A stretch of 35,926 nucleotides of DNA, taken from CAYUWG01 sp964448285. Its GTDB lineage: Bacteria > Bacteroidota > Ignavibacteria > SZUA-365. The notes below the pieces were generated by a model. That model was given only the letters and a program-made list of their open reading frames with translations. It had not been told where the DNA came from and did no database searches. The stretch is taken from the NCBI GenBank assembly GCA_964448285.1, contig CAYUWG010000037.1, positions 1-35,926 of the forward strand, read 5' to 3'. The stretch's first letter is position 1. Every line of letters begins with the position of its first letter. Below, piece by piece: positions 24,404 through 32,123 of the stretch. A program made the translations under genes and the position numbers.

Positions 24404-25288
24404 TTATTGAACAGACTTTTTAGCGGACTCGAGTGTGTTCTTCATGAGCATGGCAATCGTCATGGGACCGACGCCGCCGGGAACGGGAGTGATCGCCGAC
24501 GCCCTCTTCGCGACCGAATCGAATTCCACGTCGCCGACAAGCCGGTAGCCTTTCTCCTTCGTTGCATCGGCAACTTGATTGATTCCAACGTCGATTACGA
24601 CTGCGCCGTCTTTCACCATGTCGCCTGTCACTGCATTGGCTCGTCCGATCGCAACGATCAAGATATCCGCAAGGCGCGTGTATTGACTCAGGTCTTTGGC
24701 TGCCGTATGCGCGACCGTGACGATCGCGTTCGCGCCTTCAGATTTTTGCAGCATCATGTTCGCAATCGGTTTCCCGACGATGTTGCTGCGACCGACCACG
24801 ACGACGTGCTTTCCGCTTGTCTCTATCTCATAGCGACGGAGTAATTCCTGAATCCCTGCGGGTGTGCAAGGGCGAAACGTATCCAAGCCGATGACGAGTC
24901 TCCCGACGTTCGTTGGATGGAAGCCATCGACGTCCTTTCTCGGTGAAATGGATTTGATGACGGAAGATTCCTTGATGTGTGATGGCAGCGGGAGTTGGAC
25001 GAGGATGCCATGAATCTCCGGATCGATGTTCCAAACGTCGATTTGTTCGAGCACGTCATCTTGGGAAGCGGTTGCCGACAAAGAAATAGTCGTCGAATGA
25101 AATCCACAGTACTCGCACGCTTTCCCTTTCGAGCGAACGTAAGCCTTCGATGCAGGATTATCTCCCACGAGCAGGAACGCAAGTCCCGGCACGACGTCGT
25201 GGCGCTCCTTTAATTGTCGCGCTTCCAAGCGAACCTCGTCTTTGATAGCCTGTGCGGTTTTGCTCCCGTCAATGATTGTTGCTGGCAT
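24404..25288 (-). CDS. folD: Bifunctional methylene-THF dehydrogenase/cyclohydrolase
   Basis: A 294-residue FolD, which converts 5,10-methylene-THF to 10-formyl-THF via the methenyl form in the cytoplasm. Signatures are the catalytic Lys region SKAYVRSKGKACEYCGF, LVQLPLP, KDVDGFHPTNVG, the Rossmann motif VVVGRSNIVGKPIA and PVPGGVGPMTIAMLM. ATG at 25288 starts MPATIIDGSK as usual for the family and lies 20 bases inside the ymdB gene. This indicates coupling. The 146 bases downstream hold an A-run at 24332-24338 but no clear hairpin. Confidence 0.95.
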   Translation of the reverse strand: MPATIIDGSKTAQAIKDEVRLEARQLKERHDVVPGLAFLLVGDNPASKAYVRSKGKACEYCGFHSTTISLSATASQDDVLEQIDVWNIDPEIHGILVQLPLPSHIKESSVIKSISPRKDVDGFHPTNVGRLVIGLDTFRPCTPAGIQELLRRYEIETSGKHVVVVGRSNIVGKPIANMMLQKSEGANAIVTVAHTAAKDLSQYTRLADILIVAIGRANAVTGDMVKDGAVVIDVGINQVADATKEKGYRLVGDVEFDSVAKRASAITPVPGGVGPMTIAMLMKNTLESAKKSVQ

Positions 25289-26087
25289 GCCTTTCGAACT
25301 CCGGATAGATGAACGATTCGATAGATGTAGTTTTCCCGGTAATGCAATCCACCTCACAGACGACGCCTGCAACGTGCACGTCCTCGGTTGCTGATTCGAA
25401 CTTATGCGGCGTCTGGCGAATGAAGCGCTTCAATGCGATGTCCTTCCTCATCCCGACAACGGAATCGTATGGCCCGGTCATGCCGGAGTCGGTGATGAAG
25501 CCCGTCCCATTCGGGAAAATGCGTGCGTCGCTCGTTTGCACGTGCGTGTGCGTGCCGATCACGGCGCTCACCCGTCCGTCGAGATGCCAGGCCATCGCAA
25601 TTTTTTCTGCCGTTGCCTCTGCGTGCATATCGACGAAGATCACCCGCGCTTCTTCCTGAATTTTTGACACAGCCCAGTCAGCCGTTTTAAACGGACAATC
25701 GATGGGATTGAGATATGTCCTGCCCTGAATGTTGAGCACGCCGACTTTCCCTTTCGCGCCGAGATCGACAATCGTATAGCCGCGCCCTGCATTTTCCTTC
25801 GGATAGTTTGCCGGCCGGAGAAGATTCGGTTGCGAGGCGAGTAGTTTCTGGATATGCCATTTCTCCCAGACGTGATTCCCCGTGGTGATCACGTGCACGC
25901 CGAGTTCGAATAGGCGTTTCGTCTGCTGCTCGCTGATGCTTTTTCCGTCCATCGCATTTTCCCCGTTCGCGATGATGCATTCCGCTCTGTATTTCTTGGC
26001 GAGCGTGGGAAGAAACGCTTCGACAGCTTGAAATCCCGGAGTCCCAACGATGTCTCCGATAAACAAGAGGGTGATCGTCGTACTCAT
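25269..26087 (-). CDS. ymdB: YmdB family metallophosphoesterase (TIGR00282)
   Basis: A 272-residue metallophosphoesterase. The metal motifs are FIGDIVGTPG, NGENAMDGK, TGNHVWEK, DMHAEATAEK and GTHTHVQTSD. In Bacillus the homologue cleaves 2',3'-cyclic nucleotides and affects biofilm and nanotube phenotypes. Here the role is known only by family. ATG at 26087 begins MSTTITLLFIGD as in homologues. No good Shine-Dalgarno is visible. The stop lies inside folD (20-base overlap). It is divergent from the ECF sigma factor gene, with about 160 bases between the two starts. Confidence 0.9.
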   Translation of the reverse strand: MSTTITLLFIGDIVGTPGFQAVEAFLPTLAKKYRAECIIANGENAMDGKSISEQQTKRLFELGVHVITTGNHVWEKWHIQKLLASQPNLLRPANYPKENAGRGYTIVDLGAKGKVGVLNIQGRTYLNPIDCPFKTADWAVSKIQEEARVIFVDMHAEATAEKIAMAWHLDGRVSAVIGTHTHVQTSDARIFPNGTGFITDSGMTGPYDSVVGMRKDIALKRFIRQTPHKFESATEDVHVAGVVCEVDCITGKTTSIESFIYPEFERHASNNH

Positions 26088-26194
26088 TCGGAGGTGTCTT
26101 GAAGGCGAAAGTGCATTGCGGTTGGAACATATCAATTGCAGGCCGGAACTCCAATTTATTGAGCACTTCGCGGCGTTTCAGCAGTTTCACGTGG

Positions 26195-26225
26195 TTTGAA
26201 TTCCGCATGGAGGAAAGTAGATTGC
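26195..26225 (+). promoter_or_regulatory. Possible weak promoter of the sigma factor gene
   Basis: TTTG (26195-26198), a 19-base spacer and TAGATTGC (26218-26225) partly match the Bacteroidota consensus; the -7 box has two mismatches. It ends 24 bases before the ATG. Confidence 0.25.
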
Positions 26226-26249
26226 GCAGCGAGGAACGAAGCAAGCGCA

Positions 26250-26858
26250 ATGTACCAAACCATAGAAGAACGCCGCGAAAAATCCAGAGCTGAGGACAAA
26301 GTTCTCATCAAGCAAGCGCTGACCGGGGATCAGGAAGCATACAAACGGCTCATGAAGAAATACCACAAAGCCATCTACCACCTCATCGTGCGGATGATTG
26401 GCTACCAGCCCGAAGTGGAGGACCTGACGCAAGAGGCGTTCATCAAGGCATTCAATGCGCTGCACACGTACAACGATGAGTACGCATTCACGACGTGGCT
26501 CTACAAAATCGCGACGAACAACTGCATCGACCACCTTCGGAAGCGAAAGCTGCGAACGTTTTCCATCGATAAACCGCTGCAGGGACAGGACGGCGAGTAT
26601 CAGTACGAGATTCCGGATGCAAGCAACCTCCCCGACATGCCGATACTCCAAAGGCAGCAAACGATCACCATTCAAAAAGCGATCGATAACCTGCCGGAGA
26701 AATACAAGCGCGTGATCGTCATGCGGCACCAGATGGAGATGAGCTATGAGGACATAGCCGAAGAATTGAACCTCCCTCTTGGAACGGTGAAAGCGCATAT
26801 CTTCCGCGCACGTGAGCAACTTAACCGCATGCTGCGCGGGAAGGTCGGGAATTACTGA
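26250..26858 (+). CDS. ECF-type RNA polymerase sigma factor
   Basis: A 202-residue sigma-70 family protein. Region 2 includes YKRLMKKYHKAIYHLI, EDLTQEAFIKAFNAL and WLYKIATNNCIDHLRKRK. Region 4 includes NLPEKYKRVIVMRHQMEMSYEDIAEELNLP, given here by its key ends, and GTVKAHIFRAREQL. There is no region 3, as expected for the extracytoplasmic-function group. ATG 26250 was chosen over an upstream in-frame TTG at 26196. GAGGAA at 26231 is 13 bases away, so initiation is not ideal. No anti-sigma gene is adjacent, so its control is not evident. It converges on the broken T9SS-tail gene. Confidence 0.92.
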   Translation: MYQTIEERREKSRAEDKVLIKQALTGDQEAYKRLMKKYHKAIYHLIVRMIGYQPEVEDLTQEAFIKAFNALHTYNDEYAFTTWLYKIATNNCIDHLRKRKLRTFSIDKPLQGQDGEYQYEIPDASNLPDMPILQRQQTITIQKAIDNLPEKYKRVIVMRHQMEMSYEDIAEELNLPLGTVKAHIFRAREQLNRMLRGKVGNY

Positions 26859-26875
26859 TTTCGTTTTTACTAACG

Positions 26876-27242
26876 TTATTTCGCCAGCAACAGCCGCCCG
26901 CTCACATGCGAGTACGGCGTTGAAAGCACATAGACATAGACGCCCGAAGGCAGATGCGATGCATCGAACACTTCAGCGTACGTTCCTTCCTGCTGCCAGC
27001 CATCGACAAGTCGCTCGACTTCTCGACCGAGGAGATCGAAGACGCGAAGTTTAACGGGCGTGGATGCTCGAGCTGGAGGGATACACGATGTGCATTCCAA
27101 GTTCGTTAGCCACCATGTCGAAGTTGTGATAGTCCGCGGTGAAGCTGACGGGAACCGGGAAGCTGAAACTGGTAGGGACCGGGGTTTGTGCAAGGCAGGA
27201 AAATCCCACGATGACGATAAGGACGATTGTACGAATCAACAT
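26876..27242 (-). pseudogene. Broken T9SS-substrate gene: leader plus sorting tail in two frames
   Basis: The upstream frame (27051-27242) encodes a signal peptide MLIRTIVLIVIVGFSCLAQ. It then reads FDMVANELGMHIVYPSSSS and stops after 63 residues. GGAG precedes its ATG. The next frame (26876 to about 27060) encodes the C-terminal half of a T9SS type A tail, TPVKLRVFDLLGREVERLVD to LPSGVYVYVLS, ending LLLAK. The usual NPFNP start of the tail and the whole middle of the protein are missing. A deletion plus a frameshift best explains this. The short upstream peptide might still be a functional secreted peptide. NELGMH recurs in the remnant at 28941-29100. Confidence 0.65.
27090..27107. repeat. 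18-bp direct repeat, copy 1
   Basis: GTGCATTCCAAGTTCGTT is identical to 28979-28996, on the other side of the FG-GAP gene, 1889 bases apart. On the minus strand both copies read NELGMH within short open frames. Confidence 0.8.
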
Positions 27243-27282
27243 GGCTATCTCCATTGTGATGTTGAATGATTTGATTGTACTG

Positions 27283-28920
27283 CTATAAGATGACAATTTT
27301 CTTCGTGATTGTATGAAAGGGCGATTCTGCTTGTATGAAATAGAGACCTGCGGGCAACTTGTAATTCCCAATGCGAATCGACAAAAAGCCGGCGAAACGT
27401 CTTTCATGATGTTCTTTCACTATCGAGCCTCCCGAATCGAATATTCTCATAAGGACATCTTGATGACGTTCGCTCGATAGCATAATATATCCATCGCTCT
27501 TCATGGGATTCGGGAATACATCCAAACGGAAGTCAGAATGAATTGCTTCAACCCCCAATGGTTTTGAGAGGGAATATATTTCCGTGAAACCAGCTCGGTT
27601 ATCAAACAAACCTATCAATAATTCCTGAGAGCCGTCACCATCCGTATCGAATAATCTAACAGATACTTCGCTGGGCAATATCTTCATCCACATCACATCA
27701 TACCGATCATCGGTTGTTGCTTTCAAAACAAGCACCACGCCCCCAAGGTTTACGATAAGCTCATCTCTACCATCACCATCAACGTCACCGGTAACTACAC
27801 CCTCTTTCAACGCGCCTATACCTCGAATTTCAATCCAAAGACTGACCTCGAAATCATTGTCTCCAACAGTTTCATAAACAGCGATGTTTGCAAGTCCCCC
27901 AAAAAACGAACTCCCTATAAACACCTCCGGACGGCCGTCCCTATCCAAATCGTTTCCCTCGTAATTGAATCCCGCGTTGACGGACCTTGTCGTATCGATG
28001 AATACTACGGAGTACGAAGAATTCAAAGGATTGTATTCAACGAAATAGACGAATCCTCCATACGTGACTGTTGCAAACTCACCTTTATTATCAAGGTCGA
28101 AATCTCCTACTGCCCACGATCCGTATGGATTTTTACCTCCTAAATCACTATTGAATGGATCTATGAAAGTCAGATTAGAACTATCGAATTTTGAAACAAC
28201 CACTCTCGGATTGACAACACTTATCGCATTTCTTAGCACAACCTCATCCACGCCATCTCCATCGAAATCATAAACACGAGGGAATTGAACTGATTCATTG
28301 GTTCCATACCTTGCCATACCTCGTTTAACTGGGAGGTTCGTCCCAACAGGTGTTTCATAAACAATTACCGATCCAGAGCTATCACCTAAAAAGTGAGGCC
28401 CGTTCATGGAATACACGATCCCCATTCCTATAGGTGCAAACCCAAAACCAGTGTATTCATGAATTTGCGTGAACTTATTCAGAGTAGTATCGCGAGCAAA
28501 GATATATGAGGAAGTATAAGAACCATTAACGTTTCTTCCCCCTATAAGGTATCTCTTTCCATCGCTTCCGATATGCCCTTGTATCGTATTTGTACCAGTG
28601 CCTATTGATATTCTGTCAACTAATCTAAACATGCTCCCAAACCCCGTCGTGTCAATCTGCGTCACGTCGATCGTAATGATCTTCTTGGGCTGCTTGCCGC
28701 CTTGAGGCTTCACATCCGTCACCTGCTTACGGAACGTATGGCCGCTCAGCGTGTCCGTAAACTCGAACACACCGTCTCCGAGATGCCGGTACGTGACGGG
28801 AGAGTGGAAGCGCTCCACGACCCCCTCCACCCGCAATACCAGCGCCCGCTCGAAGTCCAACAGCGAGAGTGAGACAAGGGAGAAGAGAATGGAAAGAAGG
28901 AGTATCGGGAAACGGGTCAT
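27283..28920 (-). CDS. T9SS-secreted FG-GAP/VCBS repeat protein
   Basis: A 545-residue exported protein. A signal peptide (about 1-21) is followed by a GC-rich N-terminal region (to about residue 95, LVLRVEGVVERFHSPV, KQVTDVKPQGGKQPKKI). Five Asp-rich calcium-binding-like repeats come next (DFDGDGVDEV, DFDLDNKGEF, DLDRDGRPEV, DVDGDGRDEL, DTDGDGSQEL), as in beta-propeller FG-GAP/VCBS proteins. A T9SS type A tail has VFPNPMKSDGYIML and LPAGLYFIQAE. By hand count the 5' 240 bases are about 59% GC and a 300-base body sample about 44%, so the gene is mosaic. AGAGGA six bases upstream supports the start. Probably a surface-exposed or released protein of unknown ligand. Confidence 0.85.
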   Translation of the reverse strand: MTRFPILLLSILFSLVSLSLLDFERALVLRVEGVVERFHSPVTYRHLGDGVFEFTDTLSGHTFRKQVTDVKPQGGKQPKKIITIDVTQIDTTGFGSMFRLVDRISIGTGTNTIQGHIGSDGKRYLIGGRNVNGSYTSSYIFARDTTLNKFTQIHEYTGFGFAPIGMGIVYSMNGPHFLGDSSGSVIVYETPVGTNLPVKRGMARYGTNESVQFPRVYDFDGDGVDEVVLRNAISVVNPRVVVSKFDSSNLTFIDPFNSDLGGKNPYGSWAVGDFDLDNKGEFATVTYGGFVYFVEYNPLNSSYSVVFIDTTRSVNAGFNYEGNDLDRDGRPEVFIGSSFFGGLANIAVYETVGDNDFEVSLWIEIRGIGALKEGVVTGDVDGDGRDELIVNLGGVVLVLKATTDDRYDVMWMKILPSEVSVRLFDTDGDGSQELLIGLFDNRAGFTEIYSLSKPLGVEAIHSDFRLDVFPNPMKSDGYIMLSSERHQDVLMRIFDSGGSIVKEHHERRFAGFLSIRIGNYKLPAGLYFIQAESPFHTITKKIVIL

Positions 28921-28957
28921 AGAGGTATCCTCTGGTTTATTGGGCTTGCAGGTTGGT

Positions 28958-28990
28958 CAAAACTACAGGATGCGCGAAGTGCATTCCAAG
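28958..28990 (-). promoter_or_regulatory. Bacteroidota-type promoter of the FG-GAP gene
   Basis: On the minus strand CTTG (28990-28987), a 21-base spacer and TAGTTTTG (28965-28958) match TTTG-N19-21-TAnnTTTG with a perfect -7 box and one mismatch at -33. It ends 37 bases before the ATG. The CTTG lies inside the 18-bp repeat. Confidence 0.5.
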
Positions 28991-28996
28991 TTCGTT
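28979..28996. repeat. 18-bp direct repeat, copy 2
   Basis: Identical to 27090-27107, same orientation, upstream of the FG-GAP gene and within the decayed leader. The remaining gap 29101-29265 shows no gene or RNA that I could recognise. Confidence 0.8.
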
Positions 28997-29265
28997 GCCT
29001 GAAATGGCGATAGATTGGCCGATTGCTTCATGAACCGTAATGAAAATGAAAATCGAGGCAAGTATCAGATGGTATCATAGCTTTCTTCTTTCCATACTCA
29101 AATGACAATGTTCTCTGCGTTTGTGTTACCGCGCCTCAATCCTTCTCCAAAGGGTTGAGATGAACTTAGGCAAAGATTGAATTAGAGGCAATGAGAATTT
29201 GGATTCGTGAAATCCTTAATCACGATCATTATTGGCTGTACAAAGAGCTTCAACACACGCTTCAT

Positions 29266-29297
29266 TTTGGAATTCACTCCCTCCGGCTGTAGGTTTG
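29266..29297 (+). promoter_or_regulatory. Consensus Bacteroidota promoter of tRNA-Pro
   Basis: TTTG at 29266-29269, a 20-base spacer and TAGGTTTG at 29290-29297 fit the sigma-ABfr consensus TTTG-N19-21-TAnnTTTG at every defined base. The -7 box ends 16 bases before the mature tRNA start, leaving a short 5' leader for RNase P. Confidence 0.85.
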
Positions 29298-29313
29298 TCG
29301 TGCTCTAACTGAT

Positions 29314-29390
<77 letters not shown>

Positions 29391-29397
29391 CACAAAC

Positions 29398-29429
29398 AGC
29401 CGCTTCACATCAGAGGCGGCTTTTCCTTT
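29398..29429 (+). terminator. Terminator after tRNA-Pro
   Basis: A nine-pair stem (AGCCGCTTC at 29398-29406 with GAGGCGGCT at 29413-29421, one G-T pair) and a six-base loop are followed by TTTTCCTTT. It begins 10 bases after the tRNA 3' end. Confidence 0.8.
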
Positions 29430-29553
29430 CCAGAACACCTTTCACGTGCTCACAACTCTCTCGTTCGACAATGCGGATACCCGGTTTTCACAACCGAAGA
29501 CCGTTCATAATGGGCTTTTCACACGATTTCAGAAATCCGTTGGGCGCATACGA

Positions 29554-30612
29554 TTGTTCTTCAACCGACGCAAAGAAGAACGACGCTTTTTCGAAGCAGT
29601 AAAAGGGATCACGACTCCCCTCGTAGAGAGTGAAACGGAGGTCGTCTTCATCGCATTCGGTCGATATAAGAGCGTAAGGCTTGCCGGTGATTTCAATGGC
29701 TGGGAGCCGCGCGAAACACTCAGTCGCATCAAGGGCACAACCGTCTGGTTCAAGCGGCTCGAACTCCCGCCAACGGCACGCGTCGATTACAAACTCGTCG
29801 TCGATGGAAAATGGATCACCGATCCTTTGAACCCCGCGCGCATCCGCGGCGGGTATGGGGACAACAGCGAACTCGTCATGTCGAGCTATCGGCGTCGCGA
29901 GTGTCTCATAACGAATCCGTCCATCCCACACGGAACGCTCGACACGATGATGTTCGAAAGTCGCGAGAAAATCCCTCGCCGGATTGCAGTCTATCTTCCA
30001 CCGGATTATTCGCGGTCCGCTGCGCCCTACCCTGTCATCTTCTTCCATGACGGGATTGAATTTCTCACGCTCGCCACGGCACATAACACGCTCGACTATT
30101 GCATCCATCATCGCATGATCCGACCGGTCGTCGGAGTGTTCGTCGAGCCGCGCAATCGCATGACCGAGTATTGGGACAACGAGGACTTTGCGCGCTTCTT
30201 CGCTTCACAGATCGTTCCGTTCGTCGAAGCTCGTTTCAACGTCTCGGCAAAACCGAATGAGCGTGCAATCATGGGCGTCTCTCTCGGAGGTCTCATGGCA
30301 TTGAAGATGGCATTCATGTATCCGGAGATTTGGGGAAATGCAGCAGGATTATCTTCAGCGATTCAGATTGAGAATGGAGCTTTCGTAAAGAACCTGCTCG
30401 AAGCGCCGAAAAAGAACCTCCGTCTCTATCTCGACTGCGGAACGTTCGAGCGGCTCAAACACGATCGTGATTTCTTCGAGATGAACAAAACACTTGCTGC
30501 CGCTCTTGCTGCGAAAGGCTACCCAGTCTTGTGGCAGGAATATCACGAAGGACATTCATGGGGTAACTGGCGTGCGCACGTGGAGGATGTGCTGAAGTTT
30601 TTCTTCGCGTGA
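29554..30612 (+). CDS. Esterase with N-terminal glycogen-binding-like domain (Fes/EsteraseD type)
   Basis: A cytoplasmic-looking protein of about 352 residues. An early-set/CBM48-like domain (about 25-110) has SVRLAGDFNGWEP and VDYKLVVDGKWITDP. A putative esterase domain resembles enterochelin esterases, with nucleophile Ser243 in GVSLGG, an Asp in LYLDCG (294) and His334 in HEGHSWGNWR. The reading frame is open back through the terminator and tRNA-Pro, which cannot be coding. No in-frame ATG exists before the domains. The TTG at 29554 is my best start, but the GTG at 29446 is possible. The substrate (siderophore, acyl sugar or glycan ester) is unknown. Confidence 0.75.
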   Translation: MFFNRRKEERRFFEAVKGITTPLVESETEVVFIAFGRYKSVRLAGDFNGWEPRETLSRIKGTTVWFKRLELPPTARVDYKLVVDGKWITDPLNPARIRGGYGDNSELVMSSYRRRECLITNPSIPHGTLDTMMFESREKIPRRIAVYLPPDYSRSAAPYPVIFFHDGIEFLTLATAHNTLDYCIHHRMIRPVVGVFVEPRNRMTEYWDNEDFARFFASQIVPFVEARFNVSAKPNERAIMGVSLGGLMALKMAFMYPEIWGNAAGLSSAIQIENGAFVKNLLEAPKKNLRLYLDCGTFERLKHDRDFFEMNKTLAAALAAKGYPVLWQEYHEGHSWGNWRAHVEDVLKFFFA

Positions 30613-30630
30613 TCGTGACCGCATTTCGCG

Positions 30631-31230
30631 CTATTCGCTGTGCGTCATTCTCGCTATGCGCCAGGAGACGATGAGACTGAGCCATTCACCGGCGTTGTAT
30701 TCCGTCTTGTTGAAGTTCAACCAGCATCCCATTACCCGCATTCCCCGACGACTCCGTTTCTCCGATACTCTTATCCATTCAACGAAATCGAGCATCTCCG
30801 TTTCAAGGCGCAGTCTTGATGCGTCAGCGATCTGTGGAATATGAAGCTCTGTTATCCTGCCGTTATTGAGAATGAATCGCATCGCATTTTCATATCGGAT
30901 GGTATCGACATTCACAAGCGTCATCCAGTCGCTCGACTCATTTAGGGAATCGACAAGAATCGTATCCCCTTTCACTGTGACTTTGCCGTAGCCCCACGTC
31001 GTCTTCATTCGCATATGCCAGCCGTAGAAGTAAACGGCTTCCTCGCGGTTATAGGTGGTTCCATCATAGTCGAAAATGCGAAAGGTTGAATCGCATAAAT
31101 CGCTGAGCGTTTCATGCTGACCGCTGTTCCAAAGCTTGATGAACGACTCCGCGACCGTGCTATTGGAATGAGGCTTCGAACACCCGGCGACCAGAGCGAC
31201 TACGATGAGTTGACATGCAGACCACTTCAT
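30631..31230 (-). CDS. Hypothetical lipoprotein, possibly NTF2/SnoaL-like
   Basis: A 199-residue protein with a lipoprotein signal: MKWSACQLIVVALVAGCSK, with the lipobox Cys at 17. The first domain (VAESFIKLWNSGQHETLSDLCDSTFRIFDYDG, given here in part as its key stretch LWNSGQHETLSDL) resembles the start of NTF2/SnoaL-like domains that form a cone with a central pocket, but there are no catalytic residues I can name. The start overlaps the SDR stop as ATGA, so it is co-expressed with that gene. It is convergent with the esterase, 18 bases away. Confidence 0.7.
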   Translation of the reverse strand: MKWSACQLIVVALVAGCSKPHSNSTVAESFIKLWNSGQHETLSDLCDSTFRIFDYDGTTYNREEAVYFYGWHMRMKTTWGYGKVTVKGDTILVDSLNESSDWMTLVNVDTIRYENAMRFILNNGRITELHIPQIADASRLRLETEMLDFVEWIRVSEKRSRRGMRVMGCWLNFNKTEYNAGEWLSLIVSWRIARMTHSE

Positions 31231-32009
31231 GGTCGGAATCCCATCGAAAGAAAACCGCCATCGACGGCGATAACCTGCCCGGTGATGTACGAGGCCGCAG
31301 GCATGCAGAGAAAGGCAACAATGGCGGCGACCTCTTCGGGCGTGCCGATTCTTCCGAGAGGTGTATGCTCCAGAACTTTCGCTTTGTACTCTTTGAGTGA
31401 AAGAACAGGCTTCACTAATTCGGTATCGATGTACCAGGGCGATACGGCGTTGACACGAATACGATCCTTAGCCCATTCGACGGCAAGGTATCGCGTGAGA
31501 TGGTCGAGTGCGGCTTTACTTGCGGCGTATGCTGAACCGGTACCGACGCTTGTCCGGGAAGCTGCAGATCCGATATTGACAATACTCGGATCATCAGATT
31601 TCAAAAGAAGCGCATGAAGCTGTTTACAGAGTGAGAGTGGCGCTTTGTAATTCAACTCCCAGATATGCGATTCCTCTTCATCGCTGAGTTCGAGTGTGCT
31701 TTTACGAACGTTGATTCCCGCATTGTTTACCAGCACATCAAGTTTCTCCCAGTTCGTGCGAAGCCGGTCCACGACTGTTGCTCTTCCTGCTTTCGTCGAG
31801 ATATCCGCTGCGATTCCTATTGGGCTGAACCCGGATTCTTTCAAGCCACGAAGGCAGGCTTCGATTTTAGTCGCGTTGCGCGCTGCGATACAGACCTCAG
31901 CGCCTCGTTCAAGACAGATTTCGGCGACCGCCCTTCCAATTCCATCCGAACCTCCGCTTATAAAGATTTTCTTTCCCCTCAAAGACCAGAGATCGTTATG
32001 TTGCGGCAT
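31227..32009 (-). CDS. Short-chain dehydrogenase/reductase (tropinone reductase-like)
   Basis: A 260-residue classical SDR. The nucleotide motif is SGGSDGIGRAVAE (TGxxxGxG type) near residues 18-30. NNAG, a Ser in NIGSAASR, and the catalytic YAASK follow. The NAVSPWYIDT and ITGQVIAVDGG motifs complete the fold. The N-terminus DLWSLRGKKIFISGG is like tropinone reductase-type and gluconate 5-dehydrogenase-type members. The substrate is unknown. ATG at 32009 is chosen from family length; longer starts (32084, 32105) would add residues unlike the family. It is coupled to the lipoprotein gene downstream. Confidence 0.9.
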   Translation of the reverse strand: MPQHNDLWSLRGKKIFISGGSDGIGRAVAEICLERGAEVCIAARNATKIEACLRGLKESGFSPIGIAADISTKAGRATVVDRLRTNWEKLDVLVNNAGINVRKSTLELSDEEESHIWELNYKAPLSLCKQLHALLLKSDDPSIVNIGSAASRTSVGTGSAYAASKAALDHLTRYLAVEWAKDRIRVNAVSPWYIDTELVKPVLSLKEYKAKVLEHTPLGRIGTPEEVAAIVAFLCMPAASYITGQVIAVDGGFLSMGFRP

Positions 32010-32123
32010 GATTGTCTGTGAGCTGTTCTTAGACGAATATGTCTTCCAATCGAAATGTATTAAACCCCGATGAAATGAGAGCATCTCCTTGGCGGCCCTC
32101 TTCACATTCTGAAAGGAACTCCG

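Larger units (their letters stand above)
28941..29100 (-). pseudogene. Remnant of a NELGMH-containing leader
   Basis: On the minus strand one frame reads LILASIFIFITVHEAIGQ, then ISGNELGMHFAHPVVL, and stops just before the FG-GAP gene's ribosome site. It looks like a signal peptide plus the same NELGMH motif as the remnant at 27051-27242. No in-frame ATG is present. An ATG with a purine-rich leader lies at about 29079 but in another frame, so a frameshift is likely. The promoter of the FG-GAP gene overlaps it. Confidence 0.4.

Noticed and set aside
27283..28920. A transposon or integron cassette carrying the FG-GAP gene
   Set aside because: No transposase, terminal inverted repeats, integrase or attC-like structure is visible; only the 18-bp repeat supports movement.
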